A DNA stretch of 64,000 nucleotides, taken from NCBI GenBank assembly GCA_964019165.1, contig OZ025271.1:5334570-5398569 (forward strand). Direction: 5' to 3'. This DNA is from Mastigias papua (taxonomy: Eukaryota > Cnidaria > Scyphozoa > Rhizostomeae > Mastigiidae). The first letter of the stretch is position 1. Every line of letters begins with the position of its first letter. The notes under the pieces are model-generated. The model was not told the DNA's origin. It searched no databases and saw only the letters and a program-made list of their open reading frames with translations. This document shows, one piece after another, positions 22,495 to 33,205 of the stretch. A program made the translations under genes and the position numbers.

Positions 22495-24728
22495 ATGGGA
22501 TATTACGATGGTATAGAATATGACGATAATTGTGAAAAAACAACTACTAAGTTCAGTGATAGCGATTTTCATTTTATTAATAACATTCTGCATATTAATA
22601 AGAATTTGAAATTTATTTTACACCCAAGCCAAGAGAGTAATAAAGTTAAAATTAAAAAATGATGTAGTGGATCTTGATAAAAAGAAGATTGAAATAAATG
22701 CTAAGTCTATAGTGAAAATCGACCCAACAACAGGAGAATTTAAAAGCACTATTATCGTAGATAGTGATGACAAGTTAAGATTGAATTACAACTCAGATTT
22801 TTTTGTCGATTATAATAATAATTTGTGGGTGAATTTAGGCCCAGGCTTAACAAGGAATGATTCTAATAAAATAAGTATATCGTTAGCTGGATGTCAATTA
22901 CATGTTGTGAATGATCAGTTATGTCTCGATTCGATATGGATGCAATGGTAAATAACACTAGTGGCTCTATAAGTCTCGATGATAAAAAACGATTCGAATT
23001 GAATTATTCAGCTGATCTTATGAATGATAGCACAGGAAAAATATGGTTGAAATTAGATGAGAAGCATATAGTAAGAACAATTCATGGTATACAGTTAAAT
23101 ATTGACAATGACACAATTCGATACGATTCAAATGAATCGAAATTAGTAAGTAGTATAGATAAATATTTGGCGTTATTTGGTCAAATTGCCACTGGAAATA
23201 TTTATTTAGAGTCAAATAAAAAAATGTGATTGAATATAAATAATTATGTGGATGATAATGTAGTTCCAAAAGTGATAATGAATACTAATAATAAAATTGA
23301 TCTAGATATTGAAGATCAACAAGCGGGTCAAATTTATTTTGTTGCAAATAATAAATTAACATTGCGATTGGGTGATTTCTTTTCAAAGGATCGCTCAGGC
23401 CAATTGTTTGCTCATGTGAATGAAGATCATGGATTAAATTGGAATAATTATAAACTGAATCTAGATGTATCATATCCATTAGCATTTGTGAATAAGAAAT
23501 TAACATTGGATTATAATGCATATTTTAAATTAACAAATAATAAACTCGATCTAGACATTACGAAATTACAAACGGATATTGTTATACCTAAGCAAAATGA
23601 AGGTATTAAATTAGATAATGATGGTTCATTAAGTGTTGATCGTGATGTTCTTACTAGTATGGTCAACGTTGTGAATTTTTCAAGATTGGAAATTGTTCGT
23701 AATCAATTGTATGTGAATGAAGATGCAATGTCTAAAAATTTAATTAGATTAAATTCTAACAGCCCTATTGTTCGAAGGCCGAATAATTACTTCAAGCTAA
23801 GAACAGACAAAGTTAGTATAGATTTTCATGTTAATACAGGTGAATTGAAAGTAAAAGATGGTTATGTTGCAAGTATTGTGAATGAAACATATATTAAAAA
23901 CCATATAAATTCAAATTATGTGAAATCAATATTAAAGATAATATAATAAATGAATCATGGTATCAAGATATTTATATTTTTAATGGAGAAGAATTATTAA
24001 CAAAATATAGTATGTGTAGTATGAAATTAAATGACTTTAGTATGGTTGTTAAAAATACAAATAGAAGTAATAATGTTACAACAATATCTAAAATTGGAAA
24101 TATGAAGTATAAAGATATTGATTATTTTGAATGTTTTAATAATATTGTATTCCACTATAGACATTATACTGGATTATTATGTAATGATAATACACATGAT
24201 AACCATATTATAGTCAATAATACAAATCAATATATATCTGATGTTGAATATTATCCTAAAATACCAACTATACATAGTGCTATTGTTTGTATGTTTAATT
24301 TTGTGTTTGAGGTTGAGAAAATGAGCGTTGATATTAATAGTACATTATGGAAATCAAGTGACGGAAAATCATATATTAAGATATTATTTAATAATTCGGG
24401 TGTTATATATAGATTTAATGAAAATGAAGGAGAAATTATCGTAAATACTTCAAGTTTATTAAATAATAAAACAACTTTGTCAATACGTTTGTTGTATTCT
24501 TTTACAGGGTTATTTTCTGTAATTATCTATTTGAATGGCAATAAAATTGATGAACAAACAACATTTAACAGTAAAACTATTTTAAATGACACATATAAAG
24601 AGTGTTATTTAGGGAATAATGTAAAAGAGGGTCCTAACCAATCATTTAATGGAAAATTGTACAAGTTTTCATTATTAATTGGTGTTTATGATGGTTTTTT
24701 CACGATATTAGTGAAAGTGATGGATTGA
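22495..24728 (+). pseudogene. Fibre-like protein 2: repeat shaft plus beta-sandwich head, broken
   Basis: The ATG at 22495 follows CTAATATATAATATA and the product starts MGYYDGIEYDD, like fibre-like protein 1. From about 22667 to 23946 come 15-25 residue repeats that alternate short hydrophobic strands with turn motifs, such as VDSDDKLRLNYNSD, VNKKLTLDYNAYFKL and NDGSLSVDRDV. The pattern resembles the beta-repeats of adenovirus-type fibre shafts. Frame 24012-24728 forms a head domain with NSTLWKSSDGKSYIKILFN, TLSIRLLYSFTGLFSVI and FNGKLYKFSLLIG, as in LamG/concanavalin-like lectin folds. Breaks: stop at 22660, shifts near 22665 and 22920, TGA at 23227, shift near 23946. Confidence 0.65.
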
Positions 24729-24775
24729 AAATTAATGAATATTCTAAATATATCCATAATATATAAGAATATAAT

Positions 24776-25225
24776 ATGTATTATATGTATAGCCCAAGAC
24801 AAGTTATTAAATTTATGAATGATAATTTTTATTTATCTGAAAAACAATAAAAAGATGTTGATAAAAATGTGGTAAAAGCTGCAAAAGCTTATAAGTATTT
24901 GTTACATGTTTATTTAAATATTAAAAATGTAACGATTGACCAAATTTTAATAGAAAATGAATATGACATAGGCCTAATCGGCCCAGGTCATAACTGCCTA
25001 GTTTCATTGTGTGAAAAAATTTGTGGAAATAGAATTTGTCATTTACATTCAATTTTACATGACTGTTATGGTAGATTATGTTTGACATATAAAGTAGGTC
25101 GAGGATATAATTATATGTGTCACGGCTTTAATTGGATGAAAAAATCACCATTTTGCGGCCATATTAGTGGATTAATATACAGTATTTATTATAATATCAG
25201 ATATCATTCCGAATATCAAAAATAA
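24776..25225 (+). pseudogene. Cys/His-rich Polinton protein, one in-frame stop
   Basis: The ATG at 24776 follows TAATATATAAGAATATAAT. A single TAA (24848) interrupts an otherwise open frame of 150 codons. After a helical stretch (VVKAAKAYKYLLHVYL) the C-terminal 75 residues contain IGPGHNCL, CEKICGNRICHLH, LHDCYGRLCLTYKVGRGY and PFCGHISG, about nine Cys and several His. The GPGH and HDCY elements vaguely recall phospholipase A2-type motifs, but the spacing differs from the canonical HDxCY, so I do not claim that activity. It is the last plus-strand gene of the element. Confidence 0.5.
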
Positions 25226-26451
25226 CATTATCTTTAATTTTATTCCATCTCTATATACTAAGATCCCTATATGATAATTTATGCCAAACCAATCAGATTG
25301 CTCTAAATTGTACCACGTGACCTGATTACGCGCACACGATCTCCTCCCAGGGTATTCGTCCAATGGCCCCCAGATTTCTGTTGAGGGTTGCCACTTGGGT
25401 CTACTAATTACATAAGAAGAGATCTGATTTTTATCATTTTTTCTCGCCGAGTTATTCAACTTTCTTCCCATCGCCATTCACAGCAATACTGTTACTCCTC
25501 CCTGCTGGACCGCGTGTTGTCAGTTTTGCAAGCGGTCATGTAGGACTAAGTAGTTGTATGTGTTATCGCGAGGAGACTTTGGTTGCTGTTCTTCCTGGTA
25601 AGCCTGCTCTATTTTCCTGAAATGGGTTGATGTAAGATTTTCTGTATCTCCTTTGTCCATTTCATCCGTATTCTACAGTTGCGAACCATTACTACCATAT
25701 AGTTGCTGTGTGACTTGGAGGAGAAGTTTGTCGGTCTGCTTCCAGTTTACTGCTGTTTTCGCTTGATTTCATTTGCCAAGGAATCCTACCTTTCGAGGGT
25801 GATATCGCTATGACAGATCTTCCTGGGCCGTTTCATTCTCTCTGCTAAACCATAGTGCTTTTGCCGGTAAGTTGTGATAAACCATATAGAAAATATTGTC
25901 ATGTTGTATTTTGTGGTATATTATGGTGTATTTCGCTTATTTCTTACGCTTTGTTACCTGACATGGGATAACATTCGGGAAGCTTTCAGTTTGGGTTGTT
26001 TTTGCATGATGTGAAGTCCCAGTTTTATTTTGAAGAAAATAAAGTAAGGCGTGGTAAAATATCAACCAGTAGCGCACTGAAATTGTTTTCTCTAACTTCC
26101 AAAGTTTTACCGTGTTTTTTCTGTATGAGGTTGTTCGTTGTGTTATCTATTATAACTCTGAGACGTTTGTAGCCCTCCCCCTTATGGTTTAAGCAATGAA
26201 GAGGCTGCTATTCATCTTTCATGTCAAGTGTGATTAAAAGCAAACTACAAGACTTGCTAAATTTCTTGAGTGTTAGCCATATAGCGTTTTGGTATCCTTC
26301 AATCTTCTTTCTGGTGTAGTTTCTCTAGAGACACACGAGGGGAGTCCCAAGTTCATCTCACGATCGCAGATACATTTGATCCTTTATTTCCGAACAACTA
26401 CATTATAGATTTGAGACTGCAGAGAGTTCTGGAAGTTGTTTGGTAGAACCC
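25226..26451. other. GC-richer block inside the Polinton, unassigned
   Basis: Base composition changes sharply after the last plus-strand Polinton gene (about 25230), from very AT-rich to near-balanced. I see no coding region and no TIR. It may be captured host DNA or an unrecognised element; the scattered GGTAAG strings are too few to argue for exons. Confidence 0.45.
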
Positions 26452-28280
26452 ACTGGACTGATTAATAATTGCTAAGATTTATAGAGTGCTGTTCAGTGTT
26501 AGCTTATACGCATCAGTTGGAGGAAAGGATGTCGCTATGCTAGGCCACTCGGACATTGTTTACAGATAAGATGTTTGTAACTTCTACATACCTCTTTATG
26601 TTTGCAACACAGTTATTTTAGGCTAGAGCTAGGATGTTATCAAATTTAGTCTGTGGATTATTGCAGTTTGATACTCTGTCTCTGTTTCTTTTTCTTGCAT
26701 TAGTTGAGGAAACAATCTTGTGCATTCTCTCCAAAATATTGAGGGGCGTTTCATATTACTCTCAGTCCCCGTAGCTGATGCCTTACTTACTTCCAGTAAC
26801 GTTTGTAGCTGAATCCCACTACTCTTTATTTGCAGCACTTTGTAGTTCTTTTCAGTATGGATCGTAGTGTAACTTTTGAGGAGTCAAATTAGGGGTTCCT
26901 TTATCCTAAATGTTTCTTTGCCGGAAAACAGTTGCTATAAAATCCATTAATGATTTGCATAGATCATTCTGTACATGATAATTCAGTTTAAAGGGATTAC
27001 TTACTATTAGATAGCACGATCATCTCTATTGTGTAAACTTGATTTTTCCGAGCCCCTACTATCAACTCCTCCCACCCCAAATACTGTAATTACTCGAAAC
27101 CCGATTTGAAGATTAATATTGCATAGCATGTTACCTGTACATATCAGTATTCTTTTATTTTTATCAAGTAACACTATGGAGTCCTCTGAGCTATGATAAT
27201 TCGATACAAGCTAATTTAATGGCTAAAGAAAGCTAATATATCAGTTACCAAAGGATTACTGGATGCAACCATATTACAGGTTTATGGCTCAGATTTAATT
27301 GTGTACCTGTGTGGATAAGATTTGTGATCACCCACTAGGTCATAGCCGTAGTCATTCCTGTCCTACTGGACTATTTAATTATTGCTGGGATTTTTAGCGT
27401 GCTGTTCTCTTTCGGCTATGCTAGGCCACTCTGACATTGCTTACAGTTGAGACCGGTCTGAGTTGAGATGTTGTTTGTAACTTCTACAGAGCTCTTTATG
27501 TTTACAACACAGTTAGTTTAGGCTAGAGCTAGGATGTTATCAAATTTAGTCTGTGGATTATTGCAGTTTGATACTCTGTCTCTGTTTCTCTTTCTTGCAT
27601 TAGTTGAGAAAACAATAGTGTGCATTCTCTTCAAAATCTTGAGGGGCGTTTCATATTACTCTCAGTCCCCGTAGCTGATGCCTTACTTACTTCCAGTACA
27701 GTTTGTAGCTCAATCCCAGTACTCTTTATTTACAACACTTTTATAGTTCTTTTCACTATGGATCGTAGTGTAACTTTTGAGGAGTCAAATTAGGGGTTCC
27801 TGTATCCTGAATGTTTCTTTGCTGGAAAACAGTTGCTATAAATTCCATTAATGATTTGCATAGATCATTCTGTACATGATGAGTCAGTTTAAAGGGATTA
27901 CTTACTATTAGATAGCACGATCATCGCTATTGTGTAGACTTGATTTTTCCGAGCCCCTTACCATCAACTCCCCCCACTCCAAATACTGTAATTGAGAATA
28001 CTGTAAGTACTCGAAACCTGATTTGAAGATTAATATTCTATAGGATGTTACCTGTACATAGCAGTATTCTTTTATTTTTATGAAGTAACACTATGGAGTC
28101 CTCTGAGCTATTATAATTCGATACAAGCTAATGTAGTGGCTAAAAACAGCTAATATACCAGTTACCAAAGGATTACTGGATGCAACCATATTACAGGTTT
28201 ATGGCTCAGATTTAATTGTGTACCTGTGTGGAGAAGATTTGTGATCACCCACTAGGTCATAGCCGTAGTCATTCCTGTCA
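26452..28280. repeat. Tandem duplication, 2 x ~0.91 kb
   Basis: Unit 1 (about 26452-27363) and unit 2 (27364-28280) share long stretches such as the one starting GGCTAGAGCTAGGATGTTAT (26622 and 27521). Both end in CACTAGGTCATAGCCGTAGTC. Identity is roughly 90% or more by eye, with small indels near the start of each unit. No protein is encoded. It lies between the Polinton TIRs. Confidence 0.85.
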
Positions 28281-28426
28281 GTTGATGGGCTATATTGTAT
28301 ATGTTATACACTGTTACAATTATACTACGAGATTTTCTAACACTCTCTGTGTTAGAAGTGAAGTATGCAGGAGACAGTACTTGATGTAGCTCTTTAATGT
28401 CTCACTGTAAAGACCATTTTGAAGAA

Positions 28427-28736
28427 TTATGCGCTTATTTCATATACAGGAGACTAGCTTATTACTGATAGCCCGCTAAACGCGTGCTCCCCTATCCCCA
28501 GTTCAAAAGGTTACAGATTAGCCTTGGAAAGACTAACGCTGTGCCCCCATGAAAGCTGCATGGTCTGCATTTTTGAGGAGCAAGAATCCAAAAAGCTCGC
28601 ATAGGGTCAAGAGAAGGTGATATCATGGGCCTCTGTTATGGAGCACGTGACCTTCGGCCTTGTGTAAATCGAGGAAAATTACGAGAAAAAATTCTGCAAA
28701 AAAAATGCTCGGATACCTGCGCTAGGCTACGGGGCT
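28427..28736 (+). mobile_element. MITE/SINE-like repeat copy (family X)
   Basis: From GGAGACTAGCTTATTACTGA through TAGCCCGCTAAACGCGTGCTC to CCTGCGCTAGGCTAC, this matches the two copies at 61913-62150 (inverted) and 62151-62355. It has no ORF. It ends in one arm of the perfect hairpin at 28716-28783. Confidence 0.75.
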
Positions 28737-28783
28737 TCTTGACTTTCATCCTTTTTCTGTACAGCCCCGTAGCCTAGCGCAGG
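28716..28783. repeat. Perfect 21-bp stem hairpin
   Basis: The arm at 28716-28736 (CCTGCGCTAGGCTACGGGGC...) pairs without mismatch with 28763-28783, leaving a 26-nt loop. It joins a family X repeat to the TIR element that follows. Confidence 0.9.
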
Positions 28784-30223
28784 CGTCGTTTCTAAAAAGG
28801 CGAACACCCCAAGAACAGGCTGAACACCCCAAGAACACTCTATGAACACGCCATTAAACCCCAAATTTGAGGCTGAATACCTCAAAAATCTCAACAATAT
28901 CGATTAATTACTCCAAAATGACTTTGATCAATTATTCACAAATAATTTTGGTGCGGGGAGGGCCATTTAAGTATTATGTTGTTGGTGTTGTGACATCCAT
29001 GCATCTTTTTGCGCGCCAAAAGTACGAACGGGGGTCAATACATGTAGAGTGAATGGAAGTTCATAGTAGGAAAGTTTCTTACTTTTCGGCTTCAGCACTG
29101 ATAAGTTCTAAGCTTCTTCACGGTACTAGTCGCATGGAGAATGAAAAGTTCCTTGTACATTTGAAATAATGATAAGTCTTAGTAAAGAACATAAGCTTAA
29201 CTGTTGGAGAACGATAGTGGGGCAAGGGGGCCGACAGGAGCAAAAGGGCACCGACTACCATAGTGTTAGAGTACTAGTTCTGTATTTTGTTTCTTCATTA
29301 CGTAATGCTGTGTGGTGCCATTAGTTTCTGTTGATTCCGGTTGTGTTTGTGGTCACCCGCATTTCATGCTGTAGCATCGCCACAGATTCTGTCATCATCT
29401 CTTTGTTGAAGTACGTAATGTGTCAGTGGTCAGTGTAATATGGGCGTGTTGTTAATGTGATATCAGTACCTGTTCTTGTTTGTAAATCAGTTGAGCTCAA
29501 GTAGCCGAGAATAGAAGTGGCGTAGGTGAATTTCTAGTTACCGTTCACCGTGACTTTTAGTTGTGTTTTAGTCGACGTGAGAAGTTGTCTTACTTGCGTT
29601 GCCGTTATTGTTATTATTGCCGTTTTCCGCCTACCTTTGACGAACCTGCATGCCGTCGAACTTTGACAAACTTGCTGAACTCAAGCTATTATTTGTACTG
29701 TCTGCTATTTTCGGATCTCTTTCCTTCATTGGTTTTATTAATTGGCTTTGGTTATACGTGTAAAACTTAATCGTTTTAAAAATAGGCCAGCAAACCTATC
29801 CCAGAAGTGGAGGGCACCCGATGTACTTTTTTTGGGAATTTCAGGGGCACTGTGTCTCACAATCATATAAATGATTCATGATTGTCTTTTCCAATCAAAT
29901 GGTACTTCTCTGTAGCTTTTATGATCTCCTTTGTATCAAATTAACGTTTAGAAAACAAATCATTGCGTTGACCCCCGTTCGTACTTTTGGCGCGCAAAAA
30001 GATGCATGGATGTCACAACACCAACAACATAATACTTAAATGGCCCTCCCCGCACCAAAAGTATTTGTGAATAATTGATCAAAGTCATTTTGGAGTAATT
30101 AATCGTTATTGTTGAGATTTTTGAGGTGTTCAGCCTCAAATTTGGGGTTTAATGGCGTGTTCATGGAGTGTTCTTGGGGTGTTCAGCCTGTTCTTGGGGT
30201 GTTCGCCTTTTTAGAAACGACGC
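28783..30223. mobile_element. Non-autonomous DNA transposon with ~255-bp TIRs
   Basis: The arms at 28783-29040 and 29972-30223 are nearly perfect inverted repeats starting GCGTCGTTTCTAAAAAGGCG. Each arm contains two short direct repeats of an ACACCCCAAGAACA-type unit near its outer end and a GGGGAGGGCCATTTAAGTAT block. The interior (about 0.93 kb) has no convincing transposase; the 69-aa frame at 29561 is not recognisable. Target duplication is not clear (possibly AG). It borders the truncated end of an ankyrin gene at 30223. Confidence 0.8.
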
Positions 30224-30235
30224 AGATATTAATGA

Positions 30236-30690
30236 TATTGTATCATCGTCCTTTATTTTCGAACTTGAAAATGAACAACCATTTTCATGAGCATATTTTA
30301 AACATTCTACATGACCATTTTCACTCGCTTTATAACATGAATCATAGTCTCATGGACAACCGTTTTCATGAGCACATTTAAACATTCTAAATGACCATTT
30401 TCATCTGCATTCTTGCAAGTGTCTTCATCCCAAGTGCAACCGTCTTCGTGAGCATATTTTAAACATTCTAAATGTCCATGTTTAGCCGATAAAGCACAAG
30501 TATCCTCATCACATGGACAACCGTTTTTCATGTAAATATTTTAATATATATAAATTTCCATTTTCAGCAGATAAAGCACAAGTGTCTTCATCCCAGGTAC
30601 AACCAAGGTTTTTACTAAATTTAAATATTCAATATCATCACACTCTGCTGCTTCATTACAATACATTTTAAAAATTACTTTTATTTTCAT
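30236..30690 (-). pseudogene. Ankyrin-repeat protein 2, broken
   Basis: The start codon is at 30690 (minus), preceded by TATATAGTATAATATATA, the same motif found before plus-strand Polinton genes. After a degenerate first part, frame 30531-30307 has NGCPCDEDTCALSAKHGHLE and EDGCTWDEDTCKNADENGHLE. The next units continue in another frame towards 30236 ([15 protein letters not shown]). The reading then runs into the adjacent TIR transposon at 30223, so the 3' end was probably lost or displaced. Each unit is about 27-28 residues with a CPWDE-type Cys-Pro-Trp signature. The function is unknown. Confidence 0.7.
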
Positions 30691-30744
30691 TATATATTAT
30701 ACTATATATTATATTTTTATACATAAAACACTCATGAAAATTAT

Positions 30745-31821
30745 TTATAATTCTTTTATATATTCAATACAATTTTTTATTTTTTTATTACATACTTTTA
30801 TATTACTCAATTTAAATATATTATATTTACAAACATTTTCTATAGCATATTTTAAACAATTTAAATGTCCATTTTGAGCTGTATAAGTACAAGTTGCCTC
30901 ATCCCATGGACAATTATTTTTATGAGCATATTTTAAACAATTCAGATGTCCATTCATTGCTGCATTTGCACAAGTTTCCTTATCCCACTTACATTTATTG
31001 TTATGAGTATATTTTAAACAATTTAAATGTCCATTCTCGGCGGCATATGCACAAGTTTCTTTACTCCACTTACATTTACTTTCACGAGCATATTTTAAAC
31101 ATTCTAAATGACCATTTTTAGCAGCAAATTTACAAGTTGCCTCATCCCATGGACATCCATTTTCATGAGCATATTTTAAACATTCTAAATGACCATTTTT
31201 AGCTGCATTTACAAAGGTCCAACTATTCCATGGACAACCATTTTCATGAGCATATTTTAAACATTCTAATTGACCCATATAAGTGGCATTTTCGCAAGTC
31301 TCCTCATCCCAAAGACAACTATTTTCATGAGCATATTTTACACGTTCTAGATACCCAAACCAAGCTGACTCATTACAAGTTTCTTTATTCCATGAACATC
31401 CGTTTTCATGAGCATATTTTAAACATTCTAAATGGCCATACGTTGCAGCCTCCGCACATGTTTCACTATCCCATGAACAACCATTTTCATGAGCATATTT
31501 TAAACATTCTAAATAACCATTTTCGGCTGCTTCATCACAAACGCATTTATCTTTTGGACAATCATTGTCATGTGCATATTTTAAACATTGTAAATGACCA
31601 TTTACAGCGGCATTTACACACGTCAAAATATTCCATGGACAGACATTTTCATGAGCATATTTTAACCATTCTAAATAACCATGTGTAGCAGCTATTTCAC
31701 AAATATCTTCATTCCATAAACATTTCTTTTTATGAGCATATTTTAAACATTCTAAATGACCATTCACTGATGCTTCGTATTTATTAATATCATAACAACA
31801 TTTCTTAACATCAATATTCAA
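30745..31821 (-). CDS. Ankyrin-repeat protein 1 (giant-virus-like repeats), intact
   Basis: A 358-aa uninterrupted frame starting at 31821. About twelve 27-28 residue units follow the pattern [22 protein letters not shown] plus an Ala-rich helix, with residues varying mainly at the Trp-Asp/Glu-containing loop. The C-terminal 40 residues are basic and unlike the repeats. This ankyrin subtype is abundant in amoebal giant viruses and some protists (family knowledge). The gene lies 100 bp inside the right TIR and reads inward, mirroring the small ORF at 8038-8307. A TGTATAATATATATAAGAATAT-like stretch lies upstream at about 31870-31895. It is among the few undamaged genes in a decayed element. 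A role in binding host or virion proteins is inference. Confidence 0.85.
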   Translation of the reverse strand: MNIDVKKCCYDINKYEASVNGHLECLKYAHKKKCLWNEDICEIAATHGYLEWLKYAHENVCPWNILTCVNAAVNGHLQCLKYAHDNDCPKDKCVCDEAAENGYLECLKYAHENGCSWDSETCAEAATYGHLECLKYAHENGCSWNKETCNESAWFGYLERVKYAHENSCLWDEETCENATYMGQLECLKYAHENGCPWNSWTFVNAAKNGHLECLKYAHENGCPWDEATCKFAAKNGHLECLKYARESKCKWSKETCAYAAENGHLNCLKYTHNNKCKWDKETCANAAMNGHLNCLKYAHKNNCPWDEATCTYTAQNGHLNCLKYAIENVCKYNIFKLSNIKVCNKKIKNCIEYIKEL

Positions 31822-31921
31822 AGGTACTATTTTCGGATCACGTTTTCATAAACACAAACTTACCAATGAATATATTCTTATATATATTATACATAGATAA
31901 TATTTTTTAAGTGCGTTTTGT

Positions 31922-33199
31922 CTTCAACCCATAGAATGATAACAAAGAATATGAAAATATGAATTTACCATCCAATACACAGTAGCATTAAATTGTTAAC
32001 AAAACACGCGTGAAAATGATGTAAACAGTTGTTGGAATTAACCTTTGACGCCATAATTATGGGTTATAAAAGGAGCTGATTAAATTATCGACCATAATTT
32101 ATAATCCATGTTTTGTGGTTTGTAATGTAATGCGCAGGAAAGCAAATGATTATTATCCACCATTAATTATAATTAATAATTATTAATTTTACAATTTTTA
32201 AGTTCAGCTCTCAGACCAGAGAATATTTACGATATATATTATCATAAATATTATCCAATATTTTCAATATATTCCAATATTGTGGTTTTCAATATTTCAT
32301 TCTAGGCTTCCCACTCCTAGCATTTGGGAAACTTTAACATGTGAGCCCCAGTAATTGCGATATGCTTCTCTCCGTGCCCCATTTAATTGTCCATAATTCA
32401 TAACCATATTTTATAGTCCTTTGTTTTATGACCCATAATTAATAACTATTATTTATGGTCCTTTTTTATTGTCCATAATAAATTTCGCAGGAAAGTAACC
32501 AATAATCCTGCAAATAAAGGCTTTTACCCATAGTCAATACCAGTTTATACAACCAATATTTAAAGCGCTTCTCTCTATAGCCATTTAATAGTCAAATATT
32601 AATAGCCATATTTTTATGGCCCATCATTAACGGAGTGGTTTTTACCCAAGGAAGTTTTATACAAAATTTTTATTTCAAATTTAGTCTCCATTATTTTCAA
32701 TTGTTCCAAAATTCTTCTCCAAAATTCTATATCAAGTTTCTATACCACTCCTTATATTCCATTCTTATATCATATTCTCTTATATCTATTTTAAATTTTC
32801 ACTCTCAAATTTCATTCTCTTATATCTATTTTTAATTTTCATTCTCAAATTCCATTCTTTTATATCTATCTTTAAATTCCATTCCCAAATTCCATTCATT
32901 TATATCTATCTTTAAATTTCATTCTCAAATCTCATTCTCAAATTTCATTCTCAAATTCCATTCTCAAATTCTATTCTTATATTCTATAGATATGTTTTTC
33001 ATTCTCAAATTCCATTCTTATATTCAATATATTTTCTTCATTCTTAAATTCCATTCAATATAAATCCATCATCCAATAAAACCTTCTCACATTCTCAATC
33101 CCATATTCAAATATGAAATTACCATATTTTCAATTCCAACCCTCTCTACCCCACTTGTCCCAATATAGTGTCCCAATATTGTCGCTTATTATTATACAT
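31922..33199. repeat. Right terminal inverted repeat of the Polinton
   Basis: Reverse complement of 6797-8091 with scattered substitutions and small indels. It contains the mirrored GAATGGAATTTGAGAATG minisatellite (about 32760-33020, as its complement). It ends at 33199 next to GGCCTG. Confidence 0.93.
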
Positions 33200-33205
33200 G
33201 GCCTG
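33200..33205. repeat. Right target-site duplication of the Polinton
   Basis: GGCCTG, identical to 6791-6796. Confidence 0.8.

Noticed and set aside
8485..25225. Alternative genetic code (TGA as Trp, or TAA/TAG as Gln) in the Polinton genes
   Set aside because: Some in-frame stops fall where Trp or Gln would fit, but all three stop codons occur, one replaces an aromatic residue in polymerase motif A, one follows the protease Cys block, and there are many frameshifts. Simple decay explains all of it.
25172..25477. 101-aa minus-strand frame at the Polinton/foreign-block junction
   Set aside because: It spans two compositionally different sequences and has no recognisable domain.
30894..31688. 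Plus-strand frames with repeated NHFHEHILNIL-type units
   Set aside because: They are the antisense shadow of the minus-strand ankyrin gene, whose repeat family is recognisable.
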